From Pterois miles (taxonomy: Eukaryota > Chordata > Actinopteri > Perciformes > Scorpaenidae): a stretch of 64,000 nt of DNA. The stretch's first letter is position 1. Each line of letters opens with the position of its first letter. The notes beneath the pieces were generated by a model. That model saw nothing but the letters and a program-made list of their open reading frames with translations. It had not been told where the DNA came from and made no database searches. Of the stretch, positions 1-12,814 are shown in pieces. The position numbers and the translations under genes are program-made. Location: positions 3,474,501-3,538,500 of the forward strand of contig CAMQGK010000463.1 in the NCBI GenBank assembly GCA_947000775.1, given 5' to 3'.

Positions 1-1589
1 TTTGTTTGCACTTTTTAAAAAAATTAATTCCACACAGGCAGCAAATGGGAAAAGTCATATATGCATTTTTGATAGAGTTGATAAACTGTACATTCACACA
101 CTCTGTATTGTGTTGAAGACTAAGTTGAATCTCACAGTCAACATGAAGCTGACAATAAGCCTGTATTAACTGTTCTTTTGGCCTCTACAGGCTTGCATAA
201 GATTGACTTATAAAAGCACAGCTTCTGGCAGATTATATCACTGTTAATGTGGTTGGTAGCAAAAGGGCATCACATACCTAGCAGGTGTGTTGCCCAACAC
301 CAGGACACCCAGAGAAGTGTGATGATGGCTGCAGCAGCAGGGCAGCTTTTTTCTTACATCGCCATTACCAGAAGATGCTTACTGTCCGAACGGATTCTCT
401 GCTAAATATATAACCTGCATCAACAGTCACACAATAATAGCTACCCTCCACCCCCAAGAATTCAGTTGAAAGTGCTAAATAATGTGGCAGACATTTTTGT
501 CAGCAACACCATGTACTGTAGTGCCAACTAGACCATGCCCAGTTAGTGTGATCAGAGGATCAAAGAAAGATTATCTGTGAATCAATGAGTAGAGCTCAGT
601 GGAGGAATGACCTGTTTATACAAGCTAATGGCTCCCAGTGCAGCACCAGAGCATGTAATGGTTCCTACTAATGTTCGCTCACATCATTTAAGCTCTCTCT
701 CTCTCTCTGTGACTCTCTCTCGCCAAGCATCTCTTTATCGCGGGCGATATAACTCTTGCTTATTCAGACCCTGTTTATTTCTCCGGAGTTGGCTCTACTG
801 TTATTCCCTTTAACCAAAAGGCTTCAAGCTATTTTTACTCTAGACATTGTAGGCTTGCATGGGATGTGGGAACTGTGTATAGGTGTTTGCTTATGTCATA
901 TATGCATAATAAGTAGACTCAAAGACAAAGCAACTGGGTTACGTCAATACTGGCTCAATAGAACAATCAATGCAAGTCACTGCTGTTTCTACTGAACGAT
1001 ACGGTGATGTGCACATGAAGGTTTTGATAAGACCTCTGAGCCCCATAAACTATGCACGTTAATCTATCTTCATGAATATCTAGTAGCCTAACTTGTGTCA
1101 TATCCTTTCGACATTCAAACATCTTACAAATGAAGATAAGGAGCGTTCAGTCATGTCTTTTCAATGAGAACATAACACTAAAATATGCATCAAACTTAAA
1201 ACAAGTAAACCAAGCAAAAGACCCTGAGAAGGACCATTCATAGGGTAAGGGGTAATAGATAAGTATTGTGTTTACTATCTAAAGATAGTGTTGCTGCTAA
1301 CATGTCTCACTTTAGTTTTACAGGCTTATTTGCACATTATGTGTGCTTAAAGCTTAATCTTTACAATCCGCAAGTTAGGTAAGTGCCCTGTGAAGTGGCA
1401 ACACATTACAACAAGTACAAACTGTAGCACGTATTTCATGATGGTGACGAGAGTGTGTACATGTAAATGAAGCTTGTAGAACTTAATGGAATCTCAGACC
1501 ATAGTGTCAGATCCAGAAGGTTTCCCCAATAGAGGCGAAATCCCACAGGACCTTGTTAAAGGTAAAAATATGAATGGTAGGCAATGGAG

Positions 1590-1860
1590 AGAGACAAATA
1601 TTTTTTGATCCTGTGAATGACGTTTGTCAGTTTAAAAGGTCATTTTACAAGGCAAGAAAGTCGCAAGTTTGTTAAAAAAGCCGTTTAAGTATAAGACTGT
1701 CTAAATACGTAATGAGCTCTAGCTCTCGCTGAAGCTACGATGCCTGTATGTTTCGTACCGGGTCTCGCTCTTTCTTTCACTTCCTGGCTGATAAAAAGAC
1801 TAGAAGTCGCTGAATAAAACACGTCAGGTAAGATAACGTTTCATTTGTGCCTGGTCGTAG
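1590..1860. repeat. Dispersed repeat family A, copy 1
   Basis: This stretch aligns by eye with 45,850-46,130 in the same orientation. Shared blocks include CTGAAGCTACGATG, the segment from GTCGCTGAATAAAACA to GTAAGATAACGTT, and CAAGGCAAGAAAGTCGCA against CAAGGTAAAAAAGTCACA. No coding potential is seen. The family is unnamed to me; a short non-autonomous transposon is the likeliest explanation. Confidence 0.55.
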
Positions 1861-3652
1861 CTAAGTTAACTAGTGAGCTAGTGCTGGTGACGTCTATTGT
1901 GCGAAACAACTGATGTAGTTCACTGAGCAGTTTCACTATCGCCTCTCAATAGAAATGCTTTCATAACATGCAAAAAGAACCCTTCCTCACTAGTTTGCAG
2001 TCACGCTAAAGGAATGAGTGAAATATTTATTAAACAGGGAAATGAAGTGATATAATAGTATGTTATTATCATGGCTCATTACTGTTCATATGATGCAAAA
2101 TGTCAAAATGATATATTGTGGCAGCTTTTCTCTTCCTGTTAAGAGACACAGTTGTGCCTTCTTTCATGGTTATTTGAATGTTAACAGGTTCTACCACCCT
2201 TGTGACTAACACTGTTATCATATGATAACATTGTGCTTCACAGCTATACCCTAAACACAGTTTCCTAATTAGCTTCCTTCTGTTGCTAAGCAATCTCAAC
2301 TGTGCCAGCAGATACAAAAGCCAGAAAAAGATCATTTTTAAATGATAAATCCACCACAGTCATAGGCAGTTTTGGCTACAGAAGATCAGCTTTTCCACAA
2401 CGCTGTCTGCAGGCTGAAAATGTAGATCTAAAAACACACTGCAACACTCAGGCTGAAATTGGAGCTTTAAGTCCATGTGGCCCATTTCCTTGTGGATGGA
2501 ACAGATTTCACCCTGAAGGAATCAGTGTTTTCATCAGGTTTTCGCTGTCGAGTGTTTTCTCCAGTAACAAACAGGTAGTCGTTTCAGTTTAGGCAATTCC
2601 CAGCTGTTCTGCACCAGTACCACCCTGATTCGACACTTGGTGAGCCGAACAGTGATCAATCCCTTCACCTTAGAATGGAAACGGACAGCCATAACAGCCA
2701 TGAGACATAAGAGCTATAGTGGTACTTGCCGCACTGTTACCACGGCAACAGGCCGTGCGGGGGGGCATCATCATCCGCTCTCTGAGATTGGCTGTTGGTG
2801 GTTTGGTGCAATGGTTCAGCTTAGTTGGTTGTTCTGCCCTCTGAGAGAGACAGAACATGGTTGAATGGTTTTCAATCTACCTTGATCTGGTGGAAGCAGA
2901 TGGGTGATGGAAGACCGTAGATCTGACTACTGGAAGCCTGGGATAATCACGTGCAGCTTGAAAAGAAACACGTATGCTTCAGTTATATAAAAGCCATATC
3001 AGAGTGTACCATTAAAGACGCATCCTTCATACATTTTGTGCATCAGAAATCTCTCCCTGTCTATTTTCACTACACTTGATGGAAGGTAATTGTCAAAAAC
3101 TGTTTGGCTTTTTACTACACTGACAAATGTACTAATATGTGTAAAGCAAATTTTTAGATGCACAAATTAAAGATTTATATTTATTTGCATATAGATGTAT
3201 GTTCCCTAATTGCAGCACTGTCGTGTCTGTATTTCAGTTGTGTACCCCTCGCCATACTAAACCCATGGGACACATGTGCAATATACACAGACAGCCTCAC
3301 AGATTGTATCCGATAAATTATTACTGACACAGTCACGCAGTCAACATGCGATACACAGCTTACGGTCCCTAGGTGCAAACTGTATATTCAATGTAACATG
3401 AGCCCAGAGAACATGCTGTACTGAAGGATTGAGCTGGCTCAGTTGGGCTTTACCAATATGGGCTGTTGAGACTGGACTACATAAAAGTTTCTCTAACAGT
3501 TAACTGAACAGTGTGCTTACTTTCAGTGATCTATATGCACACAACAAATAAAGTTTACTTGGATAAAGTCCTTTCACAGGAAATTTCTGGGCTATGGTGA
3601 TTAATTGGCTAGTGAATGGGCACGTACATGCATTATGCAGTACATTTAAGTA

Positions 3653-3672
3653 CACACGTACACACGTACACA

Positions 3673-3713
<41 letters not shown>
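3653..3713. repeat. (AC)n microsatellite with CACACGTA variant start
   Basis: A run of ACACGTAC units passes into about 19 pure CA dinucleotides. This is a typical teleost dinucleotide microsatellite. The His-Thr-rich and Cys-Val-rich open frames across it are artefacts. Confidence 0.95.
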
Positions 3714-3714
<1 letters not shown>

Positions 3715-4572
3715 AGTGAACCCTCGCCCTGCCCCGCTCCCCTGAGTCTATTTACAGAGCTCTCTCACTTTGACGCCGTGAACCAGCTGATGCTCTGGGA
3801 ACTTAGAAGACAAACTGAAAGGGTAGTTATTACACCGGTCACACTGGTAACCACCCGCACTCAAAAGATAATCAATCAAAGGATGCTACACACAAAATGA
3901 GTTCAACGTCATTACGACGCGAGGCTCACGAGTGTCCATGCACACTAATAAGGTGCAACCATCCTCCTACTGAATGTATCACCTCAATGCATCACCGCCT
4001 GCTTACAGTATTTTGTAAATAGCCGTTTAATACTTTAGTCTAGGACAAATGGCATTTTATTGTGTGTTACATTAGATATTAACAAGACTAGTGCAGTGCC
4101 TGATGAAAATATGCCCGTTTAGAACGTGCTGAATGTTTGGTCTGTTGTGTTGCTGCTTGAAGCATTCTTGAGAACCGCTCATACAATCAGCTTCACACTC
4201 AACACTGTGCTTCCTCAGGTCCTCAGCAATGCACCTGCCATGACAAAGGTGCGTCACACTTAGTGGAGGTCATTTCCAAATAGGCATATAGTCGATTAAT
4301 TTGACATGACTACCTTGGTTATAAAGGAGAGTATGGATTTAATTAGTTGGAGGTATTTTGCTGGCAGTAAGGTTATTAATGTTAAGTTAGTATGAAGTCA
4401 TACACCAGGGAAATATGGTCAGGGAGAAGACACACACAGATTGTGTTTTATTCATACCCACAACGGTGAAATACACACTGGTTCGATTCTGCTTGCAGCT
4501 GGCTATCTGCTTATGTTGACTCTAGGTAAGTGAAGAAGTCTGTTTGTATTGTTATTATATCTGTATCTATTT

Positions 4573-4870
4573 GGGGGCGGCAGTAGCTCAGTCCGTAGGG
4601 ACTTGGTTTAGGAATCGGAGGGTCACCGGTTCAAGTACCAACATGGACCAAGACCAACTGGTTGCTGGAGAGGTGCCAGTTTACCTCTTGGGCACCGCCG
4701 AGGTGCCCCTGAGCAAGGCACCAAACCCCAAACTGCTCGGGGCGCTTGTCAGGAGCAGCCCCCTCACTCTGACATCTCTGCAGGTATGTGTACAGTGTGA
4801 AATTAACAAGAGTGTAAAAACTGAATTTCCCTACGGGGATTAATAAAGGTTCATCTTATCTTATCTTATA
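4573..4870 (+). mobile_element. tRNA-derived SINE, copy 1 (full length)
   Basis: The element starts GGGGGCGGCAGTAGCTCAG. A tRNA-like head carries an A-box (TAGCTCAGTCCGTAGGG) and a B-box (GGTTCAAGTACC). A conserved body follows (GAGGTGCCCCTGAGCAAGGC), then a 3' end GAATTTCC...ATAAAGGT and an (ATCTT)n tail. Four other copies with the same body are at 8779, 10309 (minus), 12815 and 54454. The family name is uncertain. The 99-residue frame over it is not a gene. Confidence 0.9.
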
Positions 4871-5048
4871 AAGCAGCCATGTAATGTAGGCTAGGCTATA
4901 ACGTTGGTATGAGTCAACGAGCTGCAGCCTGCCCACTGCAGAAGTGAAGGCACGTTTGGTTGTTATGTTATCCATTGTTAGGGGGCTAGCAGGCTAAGTT
5001 CATCTATATCCAGGATCCAGCAGTTGACTGAGCCACAGTCTTCTCACT

Positions 5049-5725
5049 GTAGACCACATGCTGGACTCAGTCTGCAGAGCCCTGAAGCACCAGTCCGCAG
5101 CACACTGTGACTTCAAAGTTTATTAATATTGAACAGGTCACATGTCCAAACTGAACCAAATTCGACAAAATGCTCCCTTAGGTCCTCAACAGTACACCCA
5201 GCATAGATTTCTTGCTTTATAGTTAGATTAAAATTTGTGGGTTATATAAGAATTCACCTCATGTACAATTGTCATAAAAAGGGATATTAGCTATAGAGTA
5301 ACTGTAACCATGTTTATTTCTGCTGTAAAGAGCATTTTAGCATGGGAGTCTATGGGGATTGACTCGCTTTTGGAGTCAGCCTCAAGTGGCCATTTGAGGA
5401 ACTGCAGTTTTTGGCACATCTGCATTAGCTTCGCGTTTTCAGAACCAAAGGTTGCCGTCTGGTTGTAGTGTTAATATATCCAGTATTCAGTGACAAAACC
5501 GAACTGCAGTCAATGAGCTGTGGCCTGAAAAGGCCCACTCAGGTCGACATGCTCGACTCGACTCGACTCAGTCCCCAGCGCACTGAAACTCCACCCCACT
5601 GCTGCATCGAGTGCTGTTCACATTTATTCATCATTTTTAAATATCAATATAACGTGTCACGTGTCCAAATTACACCAACTTTGACACTGCACGTCACAGA
5701 CAGCGATTCCTTGCTTTATAGATAA
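5049..5725 (+). repeat. Compound dispersed repeat with an internally duplicated segment
   Basis: Positions 5,049-5,235 and 5,549-5,725 resemble each other: CATGCT(G/C)GACTC near the start, a TCACATGTCCAAA/TCACGTGTCCAAA block, and TTGCTTTATAG at the end. Between them, 5,330-5,465 (TGGGAGTCTATGGGGATTGA, GCCTCAAGTGGCCATTTGAG) reads like a repeat I know to be frequent in percomorph genomes. It is non-coding, and probably one older element plus a partial second copy. Confidence 0.55.
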
Positions 5726-7887
5726 AATGACACTCTCAACAGTGAATATATTTTTTCTCCAGGAAGGAAATAATGTAAAAGAAGCTTTTAATCATTGCTT
5801 TATTGTCCCATCAAACTGTAACAAATTGAATCTGGTACTGTCAGCTCCATTGTCTCCTCATGTGTGTGCTGATTATTTTCTTCCTTCTTGCTATAATGCA
5901 CCATGACAAAATATGGAACATCTGGGGGTCTGCTGCAGACTATGTGACTACGAGTAATTTTGTGTTTTCCAAGTGATTTAAATTGCAATAATCATTAGCA
6001 AAGCAACGACATTCCCCAGTGCCTCGTGGCTAAATGAAACTGAGAGCGACTAAGCACTAAGCATTGCAAAGTGATCCCATCCTTTCAAATGTAAATTCTA
6101 TTTATTGTCTGCAAATAAAAGAATATTATTTCACAGCTCTGGGACTGTGTAGAAGCAGCAGGAATATAAACAATACAGAGCAAATATAAGGGGCACTTTT
6201 GATGTAATTATGCCATTTATATTATACAACCAACAGGTGTTAAATGAAAACAGAGGAACAGATTTTACACCGTATTGCTGTACAGTGGTTATAGTGCTGG
6301 TTATTACTGAGATATATTGTAGACTTGACCTAAGAGATCTATTAAAGGAGCATGTTGCCTGGCATCAATTTTAGGCTTATTTCTATATTCTGCAGTTAAC
6401 AGCTTAAACCTGTGCTTAAGTCAAATACCTTAAATAACGCTGACATGTAAAAACAGATAGAGAGAGAGGTCAAAATTGTTCAAACTGTTTTGATTTTATA
6501 CAAATACCAATTTCATTTATCTTTGCCAAGTAATAGTAGACATGTCAACTGGAGCTGGAAGCTGTGTGTGTGTTTATCGTCCTCTCTTCCAACTAAATCC
6601 TTTTTATAGGAGCGTCCTCCCACGAGCCGCAGCAGGTTTAGCAGGTGTTAACCTCTCTCTGGGAGGCTCCCTCCCAAGGCAACACACAGTCTAGCAGAGC
6701 AACACTTCTCATTCCCTGAGCAGCTTGGAGTCTGCCAATCACACAGGTGGAGATGATGGACAGGCAAGATGAGTCTCCCTCAGTCCCTAAGTAATATTAC
6801 TTTCTGCTCCTGTTCAGCAAAAACCCACACTGTCTTTTCCAGGTAAGGTCACAAGGCGCCTCAACAACAACTTGTCCACTTTTTATCCACTCTGCTTTCT
6901 TATGTAGTCATCCATATGCATAGGTTATTATTATGCATAGATGTGCTGTGCATGCCCTGAGGTTTTGGTGCATTCATGTTTTGCACTTTTAGGGATTAAC
7001 CAGTAAGCACAGATTTCCACTATAACCGTTGTTTCCACAATGGGTAGACCATTGAAGGGGGGCTCCTGTTACGTTAGCTGCAAATACAACTGATTTTAAT
7101 TGCCAATAAAGGGCTTGATAGAACTCCAAGGTAATCTTTGAGACAATGGTTTGTGGTGCTGTTGGGTTGATATTGTGTACACCTCTTAGAATATAACCCA
7201 TTTACGAGGGTTGTTGTGTTATATTACATTGTACTGTAAAGCACTGTTATTTTGTCCACCCTCTGTACAGATCCCAGGACTATGATTGAACTATTCCTAC
7301 AAGGTTTGTCCATAATGTGACAAGAAATTTGATGCCAAAATTATTTCATTGTTGCCACCTGCTCTGAAGCTACCTATACATACCCATATAAGCTCTGTGT
7401 CTGTGTAAATGTTTGGTTCTCAAAAAGTGTATTTCAGTCTTAACACTGTGTCAGCTCTCCATCTTGTTTTTGTCTGACAACTGCAGTAATAATGCTTAAT
7501 AATTGTGGGAGGACATTCATAAATATAGCCACTGTCTTGGGAGTCTTGGAAAAGTTTGTCCTAATTTTCAGAAAGTGCCTGCTGCACAGAAAGTAAAACA
7601 AATCAGTGCAGTGCTCATAGTTTATGAGCTAATCTTATGTCATCATACAGGGAAATGTAATAAAATTATCACCGCAATGCAGCTGTACGCATTTGCTAAG
7701 GTCTGTATTCATGGCTATTATTAGATGTGAACAAACTAAACTAAGTTTTTCATTTGCTCATCTTTCTTTAAGTCTTGTGTCTTGATACAATCAGACATTT
7801 CTAATACCTTTAGGTTTCATGTGCATGCAGTAGAAGCATTAAGTCACCTTCTGTTTTCTCAAAGTTAAAGCAATATACAGTAACTGC

Positions 7888-7891
<4 letters not shown>

Positions 7892-7919
<28 letters not shown>
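7892..7919. repeat. (AC)n microsatellite
   Basis: About 14 uninterrupted AC units lie in otherwise unremarkable AT-rich sequence. Confidence 0.95.
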
Positions 7920-8778
7920 AGCAGATATACAGAAGCATAGTATCTAATTGTATATGACAGGTATTGATTTTTCACAATCTTATTGAGTCAAAGTACATGA
8001 ACCTACATGTTGTTGAGTTATCACAGCAGACAGACCAGATGCTATGCAATCAAGTCAAAAATGACTCCATGATAAAAATCGAGGACTGCATAGATTTTGT
8101 GCATCATGAGCAGTTAATGGAATTCAAAAAGCAAGCAGTGGAGAGAGTAATATCTAATATCTAATTCTATCTAATCCAATCCTCTCTGGTTACAGAGAAT
8201 ACCATGTGCTTCTGTAGCTATTTTTAGCATCATTCACACATTATTTTACACCCAGGCTTGCAGACAGGTCTGTGGCCATGCTTCCATTCAGTTAAAACTG
8301 AACCTTGCAGAGCTGATGCTGAAATTAACTGCTGATTTTAATTAGCAAACCTCACTCTCCTCCCAACTTATCTTTAGATCAGATGATTAGATTTTTTTTT
8401 TTAATGGCCAATTTGTTGCACACTTAGGAGCACACAGGTCATAATGGCACAGAGTTGTGAAAGTTGTGGAAACTGATTCAGAGGTATGGGAGGTAGGTGC
8501 TGCTTTGGCAACCCTTGGCCTGTTAGACAACTCTGCATTTTCCCTGCACCATTAGTGCACTATTGGCTGTACTGCCACTGTAGCAGTGGGTGTCACAGTG
8601 TACCGACTGCATCGTTACTGTACATCTACAAGTCTCGTGGGATAAAAAGTTGTAAATAGGCCACAGAGCATGAAAGTATCCCTGCAGTGAATCTACCATG
8701 TCATACATTATGAACATATAAAGTTCAATTACATTTTAATTAGTACTGAAGCATTGCAATAATTCTTACTTATTACTT

Positions 8779-9074
8779 GGGGGCGGCAGTAGCTCAGTCT
8801 GTAGGGAGTTGGCTTGGGAACCGGAGGGTCACCGGTTCAAGTCCCGACATGGACCAAGAACTGAGTGTGATAGCTAGAGAGGTGCCAGTTTACCTCTTGG
8901 GCACTGCCGAGGTGCCCCTGAGCAAGGCACCAAACCCCCAACTGCTCGGGGCGCTTGTCAGGAGCAGCCCCCTCACTCTGACACCTCTCCATGTACTGTG
9001 TATACGTTACAACACAGTGTAAAAGTTGAATTTCCCCTAGTGGGACAAATAAAGGTTGATCTTCTTCTTCTTCT
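8779..9074 (+). mobile_element. tRNA-derived SINE, copy 2 (full length)
   Basis: The head is GGGGGCGGCAGTAGCTCAG with B-box GGTTCAAGTCCC. The body is the same as copy 1 and the tail is (CTT)n. The tail differs from the (ATCTT)n of copy 1, as expected if tails vary between insertions. No clear target-site duplication was found. Confidence 0.92.
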
Positions 9075-9539
9075 GATATGATATAAATATGTTACATGTT
9101 CATAGAAATGTCTAAAAGTGATTGGAGACACAGTCCAATGGTAGCAGCATGACAGAGTATCCACTGAAGCCATTAGTGCTACAACACTCTGAACTCTGAA
9201 AACACCAGATAAGTCTAACTGCCAGTAACTATTTATCTTATTTCCACCTTTATGTTTCAATGCTGTTTTTAACTGTGTTCTACTTGTCTGTTTGCTTTTT
9301 TAATTTTTGTGTGTATTTATTCAGTTTTAATTTTACTCTGGACATCACTGAAAATGAAGGCATGTCCAATGATTCCTCCAGATTTAAATAAAAGTAATTC
9401 AGTAATGTTAGACAGTAGTCCTGGTTGAGACCGAGAGGACCAGCCTGGTTAAGTGATGAGTAAGAAATAACGTTAGAGTCAATCAATTATGGATCAACAA
9501 ATGAACTGGCTATTGTATTCAAGTTAGCTCTAAATTATA

Positions 9540-10680
9540 TTATGCTGTTCATGTAAACATACATGTAAAAACTCCAACTCATACGGGAGAGTAATGTTAT
9601 TTTCTCAAATCAGCTGCTAAAACAAGTTTCAGTTGCACTGCCACCACGGCTCAGATATAAACGCCATTATCTCCATATAGATGTCTGTATGTCACTGAAA
9701 CAACATGCGTTATTCAGACATTTTCAGAGGTGTAACTGGGAAACTGGGCATGTTTCTCGCCATAGAAATAGATCGTTTCTGAGAGAAGAGAGGACACAGC
9801 TCTGCTCACCGGAGCAGCTCTGACTGTCTGTGTTTTCCACTGCCTGTCTGAAGCAAGGTAAACCTAAATATTGATTGGTTATTGCTGATGATGTGTAACC
9901 AATCAGATAGTGCGGTGGGCGGGACATTGAGCCAGACTACACAGTGGAGACTGAGCACTGACAGACAGAGAAGGCTGATCAGAGACAAAGTAGTGCATTT
10001 TTAAATAAATCTACAGCATCCCCAAAATATCATGATACAGTTTTTCCTCTTTCCTCTCGTTTGTGAAGAAAAGTTTTCTGCAGCACCTCAAGACCAACAG
10101 AGGATTCCCGTGTCTTGTTTACTGGCGGCTGAGTGAAGTGTATTGAAGTAAACTCCAGAGCGGATAACGTTACAGACTACAGCCCAAGCTGGAAAAGTGA
10201 ACACAGTGGTTTGTCCATTCTGGTAAACTGTAGAAACATGGCAGCGAGAGGACCTGCTCCATTTTCTAAAGTAACAAAAACACAATGATTCTTATTTTCA
10301 GGTGGTTAGAAAGAAAGAAAGAAAGATATTCCTTTATTCCCACAGTGGGGAAATTCAGTTTTACACTCTGTTGTTCACACAGTACATATACATGTCAATG
10401 GAGAGATGTCAGAGTGAGGGGGCTGCTCCTGACAAGCACCCAGAGCAGTTGGGGGTTTGGTGCCTTGCTCAGGGGCACCTCGGCAGTGCCCAAGAGGTAA
10501 ACTGGCACCTCTCCAGCAACCAGTTGGTCTTGGTCCATGGGGGACTTGAACCGGTGACCTCCGCATCCTAACCCAAGTCCTTACGGACTGAGCTACTGCC
10601 GCCCCCACTTATACACTTAAAAAAAACATGCTTATTAATATTATATTACACTTGAACCAATAAATCCTCCAATTGTTACA
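9540..10680. repeat. Older dispersed repeat interrupted by a SINE
   Basis: The segment before the SINE ends ACAATGATTCTTATTTTCAG. The segment after it resumes as ATACACTTAAAAAAAACATG and AATAAATCCTCC. From general familiarity with percomorph sequence, these two parts belong to one frequently seen dispersed repeat. The outer boundaries are approximate. No coding function is seen, and the small frames inside are not genes. Confidence 0.45.
10309..10606 (-). mobile_element. tRNA-derived SINE, copy 3, nested (minus strand)
   Basis: This is the reverse complement of the family at 4573 and 8779. The head lies at the right end (CTACTGCCGCCCCC). The left end is the tail, an AGAAAGAAAG run next to ATTCCTTTATT. 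It is inserted within an older repeat (9540-10680), so it is the younger of the two. Confidence 0.92.
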
Positions 10681-11339
10681 TAATGCAGTAGCAGCAGAAA
10701 CATGGATTAAAAGACCTTGATCATGCTGTGATAGCGAGCAATGTTTTGTCATAACTGTCTGGTTTCACCTCATTTAACAGGTAAGTCATTGTAAATTAAA
10801 TATACTGGCCTCAGTCAAATTGAAAAGGGAATAATTATAAAGCACAGGGTATTAACACTGCAAGAGTGAAAACACTGGGGATACTGATAAATTTTATCAG
10901 TCTAATTAAAGTCGTACGCTGAACAGTCCCCGTTAAATTCAGTCCTCAGTTCTCATCACAGCTGGATGTGCGTTCGTCTCTTCTTCCCTCTGGACAGCCA
11001 TCTCAGTTTGTTGGCTCACCTGGGATCCTTCCTGTTTATCTCCTTATGTGGTATCAGTAGTGTCTTATGGGAAATTGTGAGTCTTGCGTTTTCTTACTTG
11101 TCACTTCAAAGTGTTGTCTTGTAAATGAGTGCTACAAACATTTTGAGGCAAGCTCTAAGTATGATGATAATGGTGGCGATGATGATGATGAGGAGGAGGA
11201 GGAGGATGAAACAGATGTGCAGCATTGTTCATGGAACAAACAGGCAAATTAGTCAGCTGTAATGTGTATGCATATGTGAAGTGTGTTATAATAAAGTGAG
11301 TGGGTGGCATCTTACTGAGCATGATATTAGCCAATCTGT

Positions 11340-11700
11340 TGAGGTTCACAGACACCTACATCCCCTCCCTTTGCCTGCGTCTGGGTCAGGTGTTATTTTG
11401 TGTTATCTTGGCCCTTTGGTTTGCTTCCTACACACCTGCTTCCCATCGAATGATTACCCCTGTGACCCACTACCTGGCGGCACAGCTGCCCCTCACTGGC
11501 TCATTACGTTACCTGGAACTATATACAGGCGTCTGTTTCCAGAGGGACTTGTCACATCATCTAAGCTGCCTAAGTGTTTGAGATATTCTAATTACCCTGC
11601 GTGTTATCTGCTTATGTGATGCCACGATGTCTATGTTCGACTTCCCTGCTGACTTGGCTGAGCTTTGTTTATTTTATACTGCCCACCCATCAACTGTAAA
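11340..11700. repeat. Possible LTR-like repeat fragment
   Basis: This is a relatively C-rich stretch with a TATA-like ACTATATACAG at about 11,519 and no stop-free frame resembling a known protein. Its texture resembles long terminal repeats of fish Ty3-type elements. No terminal TG...CA pair, primer-binding site or coding remnant was identified, so the call is weak. It could equally be unique DNA. Confidence 0.2.
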
Positions 11701-11814
11701 CCAGACTAATAGCCGAGTTAAGTGCTGTTTAACTTCATTTGCCTTTTCTCACAAGTCTGCTTTTGGATTCAAGTTCTCCCTTCCTGTATCACACAGCTCC
11801 ATAATAATTTGGGT

Positions 11815-12790
11815 ATATGAAAGACAATTTCTGTATTCGAAACCACCTACTGCATACTACTGGCAAAGTCAGTATGTGGTATATAGCAAATACTGCATAC
11901 TACATTCCTCACTAGTATGCAGTATGGAACTGTTAGTGATTCATTTTTTCAGTATGCTAGACCAGGCCTTAGCCTTTCAACATACTCTTAAAACGCTCAA
12001 CAAAAATACAAAGTTGTACTACTATTGTAATATTAGTGAAAAATACACATTTTTTTTTTAATGACCATTGTTTGCTTTATGGGATACAGCATTGTTTAGC
12101 TCCATCAAAACAAATCATAGGGAAATAAAAGCCTCTTGTCTACGAGACCGGTCTCTTGAGAGAGCTCCAGCCAGCTCATAACAGGGTCAGTAGGTCTGAC
12201 AGCCTGGATAGCGAGGCAACGACCCCGGCAGGCACTGGCTAGATGTCACGGCAGCGTGTGGAACTACTGAACTCTGAAACCATTGGAGCAAATGTTTTGT
12301 TTGCCATCAATTTTCGTAAAACTGCCAGTATTCAAAATCTACACAGGTGCTTTCTCGCCTCAAAAATCCTCAGAAGTGGGGTGCTTCGGTAGCTCAGCTG
12401 GCAGAGCGGGCGCCCTATGTACCAGGGCTCAGTCCTTACCGCAGTAGCCTGGGGTTCGAATCCAAATCGGCAGCCATTTTCTGCATATTATCCCCTCTCT
12501 CTTCCCCTTCCATAACGATCACTGTCAAATAAAGGCAAAAAAGCTCCAAAAATAATAAAATAATAAAAAATACTCAGAAATGAATTTAGTGAAGAAATAA
12601 CTACGAAAAAAAGGAAGAAACTTGCCATTTTGGGCTGCTTTTGTTGTAACCGTAGACTGTACTGTTGCGGTGCTTTGCATTCTGGGATACAGTATTTTTA
12701 CCATACAGTAGATTTTGCTATTGTTTCTGGCCAATTCGATACGTATTAGTACAGAATGCAGTTTCATATACAGCTGAGGTGTCATGAAAC
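11815..12790. repeat. MITE-like repeat carrying a SINE insertion
   Basis: The left part (ACTGCATACTACTGGCAAAG, ACTAGTATGCAGTATG) and right part (GCATTCTGGGATACAGTA) resemble a non-autonomous DNA transposon common in teleosts, recognised by repeated TGCATACTA/TAGTATGCA motifs. A second SINE type sits inside it (12376-12565). Boundaries are approximate and the superfamily is not determined. Confidence 0.4.
12376..12565 (+). mobile_element. Second tRNA-derived SINE type with target-site duplication
   Basis: The tRNA-like head has A-box GGTAGCTCAGCTGGCAGAG and B-box GGTTCGAATCC, then a pyrimidine-rich body (TATCCCCTCTCTCTTCCCC) and a 3' end AATAAAGGC with an A-rich tail. It is flanked by AAAAATCCTCAGAA (12362-12375) and AAAAATACTCAGAA (12566-12579), an imperfect 14-bp target-site duplication. 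It is a different family from the GGGGGCGGC copies. Confidence 0.85.
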
Positions 12791-12814
12791 TGCTGACTTT
12801 GTTGTTCTGTTCTT

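Noticed and set aside
4544..4843. Frames with a shared AVAQSVG and EVPVYLLGTAEVPLSKAPN motif, also at 8777 and 54388
   Set aside because: The same peptide recurs because each frame covers a copy of the tRNA-derived SINE; this is repeat translation.
11281..12061. Three overlapping plus-strand frames of 93-144 residues
   Set aside because: They overlap in different frames over repeat-like sequence, with no homology that I recognise.
12378..12480. tRNA gene at the head of the second SINE type
   Set aside because: A- and B-box are present, but the anticodon and acceptor stems do not pair and there is no terminator; it is a SINE head.
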